From: Rhodococcus sp. 1168 | GTDB lineage: Bacteria > Actinomycetota > Actinomycetes > Mycobacteriales > Mycobacteriaceae | Reading direction: 5' to 3' | Assembly: GCF_002091955.1 (NCBI RefSeq) | Contig: NZ_MKKY01000079.1 | Span: 150,992-214,991 of the forward strand | DNA: 64,000 nt | Part shown: positions 17,487 through 25,832 of the stretch, piece by piece | How the letters are laid out: the number at the start of each line of letters is the position of its first letter | Position numbering within the stretch: the stretch's first letter is position 1 | The notes under the pieces: model-generated | What the model was told of the DNA's origin: nothing | Databases searched by the model: none | What the model saw: only the letters and a program-made list of their open reading frames with translations | Made by a program: the position numbers and the translations under genes

Positions 17487-19406
17487 ATGTTCGGATCGGG
17501 GTTCATCGACACCACTGACCAGGCGGTTGGCGGCATGCTCTACATCCTCACCGAATGTGCGTCGGCGGAGAATGTTCGTCGCGGCCGCCTGGTCGAGGCA
17601 GTATGCGAGATCCTCGATCGCCGCCTCGCCGATGCCGAAGAGTGCGGCGGAGATCCGTCGGAGTGTCATCGTGAAGTGCTCTGTGAGATCTCGACACAAC
17701 TGACGGTGTCACTGTCGACAGGTCGCACTCTCCTCGATACCTCCGAGGCGTTGAACCATCTACCGTTGACGGCGCTGCGGTTGATATTCGGGGGCATCGA
17801 CTGGGCTCGCGTAGTGGTGTTGGCATCGGTACTCGGCAAAGCCAGCGCACGCACCGTAAAGGTAATCGAATTTCAAGCTCTCGCGGCAGCCGAAAGTATG
17901 GCACCACGCCGTTTGCGCAACCGCGTGTGGAGTTTGTGGATGCAGTTCGCCGGAGCGGAAGCGACTGCGGCACAGACGGAAGCGAAGGCAAAGTCGACCG
18001 GAGTCAATATCCACGAGGATGGGACCGGGATGTCTGTACTGCGCGCGCAGATGTCGGATCTGCAAGGGGCCGAGGCAGAGGCATTGATTTCGGAGATCGC
18101 CGCGACCGTATGCAAGAAGGATCCGCGTACCGGGCAGCAGCGCCGCTTGGATGGATTGTTGGCTTCGCTGTACGGCGAGCGTGCCTTGGCGTGCCGCTGC
18201 GAGTTCGCCGAGGAGTGTTCGGCTGCGGGTGTCGCGGAAGAGATCGCTCCGCGCCGCGGTCATCTACTCAACATCCTCATCGACGTCGAAACACTGTTGG
18301 GATTGTCCTCGACACCGGCGACCTTGCCCGACGGGACGGCATTGGATCCGGATCTGGTGCGGATGTTGGCCCAAGACGCACGGTGGCAGGCAATCTTGAC
18401 CGAGTTGGTCGAGGTACTCGAAGTAAACCGAGGTGGAAGCACCGGCTCGGCCACCGAAACTGGCAGTGACGAGACACGCGAGAGAACAGCCCTGCCCACA
18501 AACGACGAGGAGGACTCGAAAGAGGACAACTCCGTCGAGACCGTCTTCCGCGACTGTGGGCACGACAATCCTGTTGCCGAACAATCGGATCCAGGATCGA
18601 ACGGCACTCGCGATGACGGGCCGGAGTCGCCCTTACCGCGGGTCGAGCAGGTACTTCGGCGGATCCTCGGGCGCGGCAGAGTTCGCGGGCCAGCGGAGGT
18701 TCCTAGACCAGGCCCACACCAGATCGACCAGCACACCTCAGGGGAGGATTCTGCCTTGCGCCGCTACGTCGATTCACTCCTGCGCGAGATCGAGCATGAT
18801 CCATCGAAGGCTGCAGGGGTGTTCCCCGACGGGCACGGCGGACTCGAGAATCCACCGCCCGGAGCGTTGCCGTATCGGCCTTCGAGGGCCGTGGCCTCGA
18901 TGGTCCGAATGGCTTACCGTACGTGCACATTTTCGAGCTGCGACACGCCGTCGTCGCGGTGCCAACTCGACCACATCGTCCCGTTCGACCACGACAATCC
19001 TCGGGCAGGTGGATGGACGGTCGGGTCCAATCTGCACCCGGTATGTATTTGTCATCATCAAGCGAAGACTGCCCGCATGTGGCCGTGCGCGATGCTATCC
19101 GGTGGCGCGATCCTGTGGACGGGCAACGCCGGATCTCGACGGATAACGCTGCCCGGCCTCTCGGTTCCGAATTCCCCGCCACTTCGCGTTCGCAAAAGGC
19201 ATCCGGTGCCCCCGGAGACTCGCCCGGACGGCCCGACCTGGTGGGAGAAACACATGCCTCCCCGCACGCACCCGCCCTCGCGTTCCGAACTTGCCCGGGC
19301 CGGCACCGACGAAGCTCGGTCCACAATCCGCGAGCTTCGCCGCCGCTTTCGGGAACACCGCGCTGTTGAAGATGCCCGCGAACGCCGCCGGCCAGCACCC
19401 TACTGA
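17487..19406 (+). CDS. DUF222/13E12-repeat protein with HNH nuclease domain
   Basis: About 639 residues. An N-terminal helical DUF222 region (residues about 1-300) is followed by a low-complexity acidic linker. The C-terminal HNH motif is CQLDHIVPFDHDNPRAGG with SNLHPVCICHHQAKT, giving the His, Asn and His metal site plus Cys residues. These multi-copy actinobacterial proteins (13E12 family) are widespread and of unknown role; some are suspected selfish or repair nucleases. A GTG at 17457 would add ten residues, but I prefer ATG 17487 for its -10 spacing. It lies downstream of the mmpL paralogue and convergent with the DUF2339 gene. Confidence 0.85.
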   Translation: MFGSGFIDTTDQAVGGMLYILTECASAENVRRGRLVEAVCEILDRRLADAEECGGDPSECHREVLCEISTQLTVSLSTGRTLLDTSEALNHLPLTALRLIFGGIDWARVVVLASVLGKASARTVKVIEFQALAAAESMAPRRLRNRVWSLWMQFAGAEATAAQTEAKAKSTGVNIHEDGTGMSVLRAQMSDLQGAEAEALISEIAATVCKKDPRTGQQRRLDGLLASLYGERALACRCEFAEECSAAGVAEEIAPRRGHLLNILIDVETLLGLSSTPATLPDGTALDPDLVRMLAQDARWQAILTELVEVLEVNRGGSTGSATETGSDETRERTALPTNDEEDSKEDNSVETVFRDCGHDNPVAEQSDPGSNGTRDDGPESPLPRVEQVLRRILGRGRVRGPAEVPRPGPHQIDQHTSGEDSALRRYVDSLLREIEHDPSKAAGVFPDGHGGLENPPPGALPYRPSRAVASMVRMAYRTCTFSSCDTPSSRCQLDHIVPFDHDNPRAGGWTVGSNLHPVCICHHQAKTARMWPCAMLSGGAILWTGNAGSRRITLPGLSVPNSPPLRVRKRHPVPPETRPDGPTWWEKHMPPRTHPPSRSELARAGTDEARSTIRELRRRFREHRAVEDARERRRPAPY

Positions 19407-19431
19407 GCCGGCGGGTTCGTCCCGTCTCGGG

Positions 19432-21345
19432 TTATGCCTGTTCAGCCTCGCGGTCTGCGAACACCTTTGCGTATCTGGTGCCCGCGAAGAGCAACAGAAG
19501 TCCGACGACGATGAAGGCGCCGACACGGAAGAGACCGTCGAGAGCATCCAGATCGAACAGGAACAGCTTCGCCACAGCGGCCCCCGTCAGCGAAAGCCCC
19601 GCCAATAGTGCTGTGTGCGCATACTTCTCACTCCGGAGGCCCATAATCAGCAATGCCATGGCCACCGCCATCCATCCGATGGTGGCCGCACAGTGACCCG
19701 CGATGAATCCTGTTGTGCCACCGATTGCTCCCACTCCGAGCGCGACCGTCGCGGACGTCAGACCGTAGAGCGAGACAACGCCTGCGAACACCCAGCAAGA
19801 CTGCACGTTCTGCTCGACGATTCCGAGTTGGACAGCAATCAGAACCAGTCCCGCCGCAACCGCTACCAACAGCAACCCAGCAACCACGATGCCGAAATGC
19901 CCGGTGGCGTAGTCCGCATCCATAAGACCGTCGACGGGTGCGATGACTACGAAACCGATGGTTCCGAGTGCGGCGAAAGCACCGCCGAGGAAGTAGGCAA
20001 TCTTGGATGAGAGCTTGTGCGCGAGAACGAGCGCCGCAGCAGCGACCGCCAACAGCGTGAGCGGACGCAGCTCCACTGCGGTCGGAACGACAACAGCCTG
20101 CAACAACGCCGCCGCGCCGAGAAGCGAAAGCACAATCCTGGCATGCACCGGCAACCAGCGTGCCAAGGCGATGGTTGCCGCGCAGGTAACGGCGACCAGG
20201 AGTTCGACCAGCGCGAGTGTCCACCGCTCGAACAGGGTGCCCACCACGAGGATCGGCAGTGCAGCAAGCGCCATCATCATCGATGCCATCGTGTCGGATG
20301 CGTTGCGGCGAAGGAGTTCGAGCGAGCTTCCCAACCCGAATGCGGCGACGACGGATGCAACGAACAACAGCGTGACGGCATCACCGGTCCCGACTCCATA
20401 GGACGAGGCCTCCGCTATTCCCAGCAACGTGGCGGCAACGATCGGCAGTGTGCGCGCCACATTCAACAACGGCCAGTCACGTCCGAGCTGGGCGGGGAAG
20501 GTCGCGATGAACGTAGCAGCGAAAAAACCGATGACCGGCAACGTGATTCCGCCGCTTACCACCGGTGCACACACGGCGACACCGGCAAGAATCAACACCG
20601 CCATCGCTTGCGAACGCCACGACACCGCCAGCGCGATACCAGCCGCTGCGATTCCGAAGGCACCGGCCAAACCTAGAGCCGGCTCGAGCCAACCGTAGAT
20701 CACGGTGACGGCCACGACGTCGAGATACAGACCAGCAACTCCGGTCGCCGCGACGGCGATGCCGCCGACCCTGCCGCCGGATCTACCGAAAACGCGGGAC
20801 CCGATGTACACCAACGCCACCGAGAATGCCGCTCCCGCACCGACCCGTAGCTCCGGCCCGAACCACCCTGCCTGCGCTGCCAGAACCAGCAGCATTACGA
20901 TGCCGACCAACGTCACTCCGGCGCCAGCGATCGCGAGCAGCCGAGAGATCACACCGTCCCGCTGCCACCATGGCTCCTTCTTCGGCGCGGCAGGCCGGGG
21001 CGGCGCAGGCTGGGGCGGTCGAGGAAACTGCTGAGGCTGGGCAAACTGCTGAGGCTGGGCAAGCTGCTGAGGTTGGGCAAACTGCTGAGGCTGGGCAAAC
21101 TGCTGAGGCTGGGCAAACTGCTGAGGCTGGGCAAACTGCTGAGGCTGGGGCGGAGTGAAGGGACGGGGCTGGACAAATGTCTGGGGCTGGACAGGAAAAA
21201 CCGGTGTCTGCTGCGCTGCCAGTTGCGAATGCAGCTGCCCGAGTTCGCCGGAAACCTGCCGGAGGTGCTCCCCCAGTGCAGCGAACTGGCCTGACAGTCT
21301 CGCCACCAAATGCGGATCGACACCGGCACTACGCGGATTCGTCAT
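19432..21345 (-). CDS. DUF2339 large polytopic membrane protein
   Basis: 637 residues. A cytosolic N-terminus of about 120 residues has a short coiled-coil-like helix (LSGQFAALGEHLRQVSGELGQLHSQL) and seven tandem Q-Q-F-A-Q-P units. More than a dozen hydrophobic helices follow and fill the rest of the protein, ending near EAEQA. This is the layout of DUF2339 predicted membrane proteins, whose function is unknown. The start ATG at 21345 (MTNPRSAG) avoids an unlikely upstream extension. It lies on the same strand as the next DUF1707 gene, with a 90-base gap. Confidence 0.85.
   Translation of the reverse strand: MTNPRSAGVDPHLVARLSGQFAALGEHLRQVSGELGQLHSQLAAQQTPVFPVQPQTFVQPRPFTPPQPQQFAQPQQFAQPQQFAQPQQFAQPQQLAQPQQFAQPQQFPRPPQPAPPRPAAPKKEPWWQRDGVISRLLAIAGAGVTLVGIVMLLVLAAQAGWFGPELRVGAGAAFSVALVYIGSRVFGRSGGRVGGIAVAATGVAGLYLDVVAVTVIYGWLEPALGLAGAFGIAAAGIALAVSWRSQAMAVLILAGVAVCAPVVSGGITLPVIGFFAATFIATFPAQLGRDWPLLNVARTLPIVAATLLGIAEASSYGVGTGDAVTLLFVASVVAAFGLGSSLELLRRNASDTMASMMMALAALPILVVGTLFERWTLALVELLVAVTCAATIALARWLPVHARIVLSLLGAAALLQAVVVPTAVELRPLTLLAVAAAALVLAHKLSSKIAYFLGGAFAALGTIGFVVIAPVDGLMDADYATGHFGIVVAGLLLVAVAAGLVLIAVQLGIVEQNVQSCWVFAGVVSLYGLTSATVALGVGAIGGTTGFIAGHCAATIGWMAVAMALLIMGLRSEKYAHTALLAGLSLTGAAVAKLFLFDLDALDGLFRVGAFIVVGLLLLFAGTRYAKVFADREAEQA
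21025..21150 (-). repeat. Seven tandem 18-base units in the DUF2339 gene
   Basis: On the plus strand the unit is AAACTGCTGAGGCTGGGC, starting at 21025 and repeated every 18 bases; only the third unit has internal changes (two) and the last differs in its final base. It encodes Q-Q-F-A-Q-P on the minus strand. The near identity suggests recent expansion or active slippage. Confidence 0.92.
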
Positions 21346-21435
21346 GAACAGATCATGTCGGACGGTGCCCGGCAACGGCTGAGTATTTCTACTCCTCATT
21401 ACCTAGGGGTTTGCCGAACTGCGTTACGAGAACAC

Positions 21436-22089
21436 TCAGTTGCCGAACATCCGTTTCAGCGACGTACCCAGTGGATGCTTGGCGGTGAGTGTCCCGAACC
21501 GGACCTTCCCGCGCACGATGATGTGCAGCGGCCCGATCGGCGGGCCGGTGCGTACCTTGTTGTTCGCATTCCCTCCGACGGTTTCGAGGCCGTTGAGGTC
21601 AGCGGTAGCAGCTGGGGGCAGGATCAGCGAGATAGTGCTGCAATAGTCGCTCACCATGATCTCGACGACCTGCGTCGACATGATTGCCTGCGTGAAGTCC
21701 AGCGTGACCTGCGAGAGTTTGCTGTCGATCGTCATCCGGGGTGGCACGTTCCACGGACCTTTGCGGGACACCGTCGACATCGTGCCGCGGACGACCGAAG
21801 CCTGACTTCGATCCCACGACAACGTATGCGCCCGGTCGTAGGTGGGGACGGCCTGCTGATACGACGTCGAGGCTGCGGGGACCGTCGGCCGATACTGCTC
21901 GGCTATCTGCATCCCGGGCAGATCCGCCACGACGGCGTTCAGCTCACCACGCGTCTTCGCGGTAAGCGCAGTGTCCATACGTTCAGTGAACTCCCCTAGG
22001 GACAGCATCCCCAGACCCACCGCACGCTGCAGCAACTCGCCGACGTGTTCTTTTTCGGCATCCGACACTCGCAGGTTTCTAGCCTCCAT
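21436..22089 (-). CDS. DUF1707 protein with LiaF-like C-terminal domain
   Basis: 217 residues. The N-terminal DUF1707 motif runs from about residue 5 to 60 (LRVSDAEKEHVGELLQRAVG, then LSLGEFTERMDTALTAKTRG). The C-terminal half (TIDSKLSQVTLDF to KVRFGTLTAKHP) looks like the beta-rich domain found in LiaF and related envelope-stress proteins. No membrane helix is visible. DUF1707 proteins are common in actinobacteria and are thought to act in envelope or signalling contexts, without a defined role. The start ATG at 22089 gives the family N-terminus MEARNLRVSD. It is divergent from the SRPBCC gene, with 81 bases between starts. Confidence 0.8.
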   Translation of the reverse strand: MEARNLRVSDAEKEHVGELLQRAVGLGMLSLGEFTERMDTALTAKTRGELNAVVADLPGMQIAEQYRPTVPAASTSYQQAVPTYDRAHTLSWDRSQASVVRGTMSTVSRKGPWNVPPRMTIDSKLSQVTLDFTQAIMSTQVVEIMVSDYCSTISLILPPAATADLNGLETVGGNANNKVRTGPPIGPLHIIVRGKVRFGTLTAKHPLGTSLKRMFGN

Positions 22090-22170
22090 GACACCAGGAT
22101 AATGCCCACGCGAAGCGACTGCCGCACACTGCAAGGTTCGCTGGGCCGGCCCGTGGGTACAGCTCGCAGT

Positions 22171-22560
22171 ATGGAGATCACGATCGACGCGACAGGCCCG
22201 GCTCCCGCGGAGTTGGCGTGGGAGCGCTACATGAACCCCGATCTGTGGTCGACGTGGGCGCCACAGATCAGCGGTGTCGACTACGACGGCGAACGGCTGG
22301 TTGCCGACACCTCCGGCAGAGTCGAGGGACCACTGTGGATTCGGATCGACTTCCGCGTGCTCGCCGTCGACGAGGCGGCCCGCACCTGGACGTGGCAGGC
22401 CTGGTGGCAGAACCGCGTGCTGGGCTTGACGTTGACCCACGGCGTCGAGTCCCATCGGGCCGGCTCACGGACGTGGTTGACGGTCGACGGCTTTCCCGGG
22501 CTGGTGCTTCCGTATGTTCCGATCGCCAAGCTCGCCCTCAACCAGTTGGTCAAGAGCTGA
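22171..22560 (+). CDS. SRPBCC/polyketide-cyclase-like ligand-binding protein
   Basis: 129 residues of START/SRPBCC type. It begins MEITIDATGPAPAELAWERY with the typical N-terminal strand and helix and the PDLWSTWAPQISGV motif, then beta strands, and ends in an amphipathic C-terminal helix (VPIAKLALNQLVKS). Such proteins bind hydrophobic ligands in a deep cavity, and the ligand here cannot be told. It is a single gene, convergent with the next small gene (one base between stops). Confidence 0.8.
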   Translation: MEITIDATGPAPAELAWERYMNPDLWSTWAPQISGVDYDGERLVADTSGRVEGPLWIRIDFRVLAVDEAARTWTWQAWWQNRVLGLTLTHGVESHRAGSRTWLTVDGFPGLVLPYVPIAKLALNQLVKS

Positions 22561-22561
22561 G

Positions 22562-22786
22562 CTACTCGGTCCGCGTCGTGGTCTTCGGGTCCGTCTCGGT
22601 GTCGGTGACCTCCGCGGCATCAGGGGTCGGGAACGTCGGGTTGTCGCCCGACCCGTCCAGGTGGTCGTCGAACTCGCGGACGGCCTCCCCACGCTCGGCT
22701 GCACTCTGCGCACCGTCCGCATCGAGGCCTGCCGACTTCTCGGTCGGATCCACCGTCGTGTCCACTGGCTTGTCCGTCTCACTCAT
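22562..22786 (-). CDS. Small acidic hypothetical protein
   Basis: 74 residues, rich in Asp, Glu and Thr, with no hydrophobic segment or known domain (for example REFDDHLDGSGDNPTFPTPD). It probably is intrinsically disordered. It lies on the same strand as the downstream response regulator, whose stop is not overlapped. The coding signal is consistent with a real gene, but length and composition make this less sure. Confidence 0.55.
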   Translation of the reverse strand: MSETDKPVDTTVDPTEKSAGLDADGAQSAAERGEAVREFDDHLDGSGDNPTFPTPDAAEVTDTETDPKTTTRTE

Positions 22787-22813
22787 GGGGTGTGGTTGCC
22801 CCGAGTGGACGGC

Positions 22814-23470
22814 TCACAAACCCTGTTCGATCGCGTAACGCGTCAGCTCGACCCGATTGGCCAACTGCAGCTTGCGGAGTGTGGCCTGCACATGATTTTC
22901 CACCGTGCGATGACTCAACGTCAGTTTGGTTGCAATCTGCTTGGCGCTCAGGCCCTTTGCAACGAGGCGTAGCACTTCGGTTTCGCGGTCGGACAGCGTC
23001 GGACGTAGCACTTTGGTGTCGTTCGCGTCTGCGGGGGCGGTAGCGATACGTCGATACTCCCCGAGGACCAGCCCGGCCAGACCGGGAGTGAACACGGCTT
23101 GCCCGGCGGCGGTGGCCCGGACGGCGTCGAACAATTCCTCGGCCGATGCACTCTTGACCAGGTATCCGCTGGCGCCGGACTTGATTGCGTCGAGCACGTC
23201 ACCGCGCTCGGCGGAGGCCGACAACACCAGAATCCGACTGTTCGGTGAACCGAGAAGTACCTGGACCGTCGCGTCGGCACCGTTGCCGTCGACCAGGTGC
23301 ATGTCCATCAGAACGACGGCCGGTTGTGTGGCCTGAGCGCGACGCCCCGCGGATCCGACTCCGTCAGCGGTGGCAACGACGTCGAATCCGGCTGCATCGA
23401 GGTCGCGTGCCACCCCGTCGCGCCACATGGGGTGGTCGTCGACGACCATGACAGAAATCCGCTTGTCCAT
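22814..23470 (-). CDS. NarL/LuxR-family response regulator
   Basis: 218 residues. The receiver domain has the acidic pair VVDDHP (D11, D12), phosphoacceptor D56 in VVLMDMHLVDG, and the conserved Lys in SGYLVKSA. The C-terminal LuxR-type helix-turn-helix is LSDRETEVLRLVAKGLSAKQ with TLSHRTVENHVQ. ATG at 23470 overlaps the kinase stop by one base (TGATG), so it is the partner of that kinase. DNA target unknown. The order AI-2E permease, kinase, regulator on one strand with overlapping ends indicates an operon. Confidence 0.93.
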   Translation of the reverse strand: MDKRISVMVVDDHPMWRDGVARDLDAAGFDVVATADGVGSAGRRAQATQPAVVLMDMHLVDGNGADATVQVLLGSPNSRILVLSASAERGDVLDAIKSGASGYLVKSASAEELFDAVRATAAGQAVFTPGLAGLVLGEYRRIATAPADANDTKVLRPTLSDRETEVLRLVAKGLSAKQIATKLTLSHRTVENHVQATLRKLQLANRVELTRYAIEQGL

Positions 23471-24600
23471 CACTTCTGCTCCTTCGGTACTCGAATTTCC
23501 CACTCGGTCCCCGTGCCGACATCGCTGTCGAGAACTGCTGTGCCGCCCAGCATCTCAACTCTCCCCAGTATCGACTCGGAGACGCCCATTCGGCCCTCTG
23601 CCTCGGCTTCGGCGAGGCGTCCGGCGGCTATCCCGATGCCGTCGTCGCGGATACTCACGATGATGTCGCCTGCTACATCTTCGAGCAGAACATACGCGCG
23701 CGCACCCGATCCCGCGTGCAGTGTCACGTTCGACAATGCTGTCGAGAGAACGGCAGCGAGCTCGTCGGCGACGGGTTTGTGGACGAGTACAGGATCCGTA
23801 GGGGCAGAGATCGACACGGTGGTGCTGCCCTGTTGTCGGAGCAGACTTCCCAGATCGACCTTTGCATCGCCGGTATCGATGCGGCTCGGGTTCCTCTGCT
23901 CGGAGATCAGCATCCGCAGCGCAACCTCTTGCTCGCCCGCGAGGTCGGCGAGTTCACCTGCTGCACCGCCGATTTCGTTTCCGCGCCGACGAACCAGCGC
24001 CAACACTTGCAGGACGCCGTCGTGCACCTGGCGGGCAAGCCGTTCGCGTTCTTCGGTGATCGCCGCGAGCCTGATGGCCCGCTCCAATTCCGAGTGTGCG
24101 CGTTTGGCGGTGTTGCTCGCCAACCCGAGCGCAAGCCCGACCGACACCAGAACCGGCGCTGTCGCGTCCGTCCACAGATCGAAATTCACCTGATCGCGTA
24201 CCAGTGCGCTCACGGCTGCGAGCATGATCGCCGACGCGATTCCGCCCCTGGGCCCGAACAGAATTGCCGCCGAGATCACCGCATTGGTGGCCCACAATGT
24301 GGTCGGGAGAGTTTGGTGAGTGCTGTACCACTGGGGATCGGCGACCAACCGAGTCGACGCCATCAACCCGATGACGACGAGTTGGTCGGCGAACACCACC
24401 TTCCATAGCGGGATTCTCTTCTCCGAGAGAAGCGCTGCCGAGATCCCGGTCCACACCGCCATCAGCGCCACGAAGAACCAGCTCAGGCGCGGATTGCTGT
24501 AGGACGACATCGAGCCGATCTGGTAGCTGACCGCATAGAGGAGGGTGACGAATCGAAATACCTGCGACGCGCGCCAGAGCGGGGTCAGTGCGTCAGTCAT
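23470..24600 (-). CDS. MacS-type sensor histidine kinase
   Basis: 376 residues. About five hydrophobic helices between residues 15 and 165 are followed by a HisKA_3-type dimerisation helix with phosphorylatable H193 (ERLARQVHDGVLQVL). The ATPase domain has ELAAVLSTALSNVTLHAGSG and DDGIGIAAGRL. It resembles actinobacterial MacS-family membrane-embedded sensors that pair with NarL-type regulators. The start ATG at 24600 overlaps the end of the AI-2E permease gene by eight bases. The signal is unknown; with almost no extracellular domain it may sense membrane state. Confidence 0.9.
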   Translation of the reverse strand: MTDALTPLWRASQVFRFVTLLYAVSYQIGSMSSYSNPRLSWFFVALMAVWTGISAALLSEKRIPLWKVVFADQLVVIGLMASTRLVADPQWYSTHQTLPTTLWATNAVISAAILFGPRGGIASAIMLAAVSALVRDQVNFDLWTDATAPVLVSVGLALGLASNTAKRAHSELERAIRLAAITEERERLARQVHDGVLQVLALVRRRGNEIGGAAGELADLAGEQEVALRMLISEQRNPSRIDTGDAKVDLGSLLRQQGSTTVSISAPTDPVLVHKPVADELAAVLSTALSNVTLHAGSGARAYVLLEDVAGDIIVSIRDDGIGIAAGRLAEAEAEGRMGVSESILGRVEMLGGTAVLDSDVGTGTEWEIRVPKEQK

Positions 24601-25816
24601 CTGGCTTTTCGAGAGTTCCTGGGTCGAGTTGTCGACTACGTGGATGTGGGCTGTCCCCTGTTGCCGGGAACAGGGGCTCCGACGGGTCGTGTTCCTCGAG
24701 TTCCTCGTAGACTTCGTCCGGGTCCTCTGCCAGCAGTGAGCGGATTGCAGTGTTGAGCACTGCCACGATCGGAACGGCCAGCAGCCCACCGACGATGCCT
24801 GCCAGCAGGATTCCCAAGGTGATGGCGAAGACGACGGCCAAAGGATGCAGCCGTACTGCGCGTCCCAGCAGCAGAGGTTGCAGTACGTGCCCTTCCAGTT
24901 GCATTACTGCGACGACGATGCCGAGTGTGATCAACGCGGTGATCAGACCCTTGGTCACCAGGGCGATGAACACTGCGACGAATCCGGTCAGGAAAGCACC
25001 GACAATGGGGATGAACGCGCCGATGAACACCAACGATGCCAGCGGCAAGGCCAAGGGCACACCGAGAATGGCCAGCCCGGCCCCGATCCCGATGGCGTCG
25101 GCAGCTGCGACGGCAACCGTTGCGCGAACGTACCCGATCAGGGAGCCGAAGCCCTGACTTCCGGCGAGCCGAATACGACGCCGCGCCGACGTCGGGGCAA
25201 GCCTGGTGACGAAGTTCCAGATCTGATCGCCGCCGTAGAGGAAGAAGATCAGCGTGAACAGCGTCAGCAACGCGCCGGTGAAGATCTCACCGATGAGCGT
25301 CGCGGTGGTCAAAGCGCCCGACGTCACCGCTGCCTGATTGTCCTGGATGGCTTTGACTGCGTCGTCGCTGGTCTGCCGGATCTGATCCTCACTGATGTGG
25401 AGTGGGCCAGTGGACAACCAGGACTGGATGTCGTTGATGCTCGCGGTGAATTGATCGCCGAGTTGCGGTAGGCCCTCGATGAATTGCTCGACGACGAACG
25501 TCATGATCCCGACGACGACACCGATACTGGCGATGATGACAACGACGACGGCCGCGGACCTCGGGACTCCGCGTCTCTGCATCCAATCGACGATCGGCAC
25601 CAGCATCGCCGACGCCAGCAGCGCCAGTCCGATAGGAATGAACACTGTTTCGAGCCGGATGACGACATAGCAAAGGGTCAGGAATCCAGCGAACAGAACC
25701 AGCAGACGCCACGTCCATTCCGCTCCGACACGCACCAACGGATGAACCGAATCCGCGGGCGTTCGGGCACCGGAAGGCTCCTTTGGTGCTTCTGCCCGCA
25801 GCTCGCCAGTACCCAC
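24593..25816 (-). CDS. AI-2E-family (UPF0118) permease, Rv0205-like
   Basis: 407 residues with eight or so hydrophobic helices and the family layout: an N-terminal helix pair, a cytosolic or periplasmic segment with amphipathic helices (FVVEQFIEGLPQLGDQFTAS), then a helical block ending LLAGIVGGLLAVPIVAVLNTA. Members move diverse small molecules or ions, and AI-2 export is only one case. M. tuberculosis Rv0205 sits next to mmpL3, and here the gene is in the same broad region. GTG at 25816 lies six bases after a -10-like TAAATT, suggesting a leaderless mRNA. The stop overlaps the histidine kinase start. Confidence 0.85.
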   Translation of the reverse strand: MGTGELRAEAPKEPSGARTPADSVHPLVRVGAEWTWRLLVLFAGFLTLCYVVIRLETVFIPIGLALLASAMLVPIVDWMQRRGVPRSAAVVVVIIASIGVVVGIMTFVVEQFIEGLPQLGDQFTASINDIQSWLSTGPLHISEDQIRQTSDDAVKAIQDNQAAVTSGALTTATLIGEIFTGALLTLFTLIFFLYGGDQIWNFVTRLAPTSARRRIRLAGSQGFGSLIGYVRATVAVAAADAIGIGAGLAILGVPLALPLASLVFIGAFIPIVGAFLTGFVAVFIALVTKGLITALITLGIVVAVMQLEGHVLQPLLLGRAVRLHPLAVVFAITLGILLAGIVGGLLAVPIVAVLNTAIRSLLAEDPDEVYEELEEHDPSEPLFPATGDSPHPRSRQLDPGTLEKPDD

Positions 25817-25820
25817 CCGG

Positions 25821-25828
25821 TAAATTTA
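25821..25828. promoter_or_regulatory. Palindromic -10 for two divergent leaderless genes
   Basis: TAAATTTA is its own reverse complement. On each strand it gives TAAATT followed by exactly six bases and a GTG start: plus strand 25833 (cyclase), minus strand 25816 (AI-2E permease). Only 16 bases separate the two start codons, so no room exists for separate leaders. Confidence 0.6.
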
Positions 25829-25832
25829 ACCT

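Noticed and set aside
21025..21150. CRISPR-like array
   Set aside because: Units are contiguous 18-mers with no spacers and keep a reading frame, so this is a coding tandem repeat.
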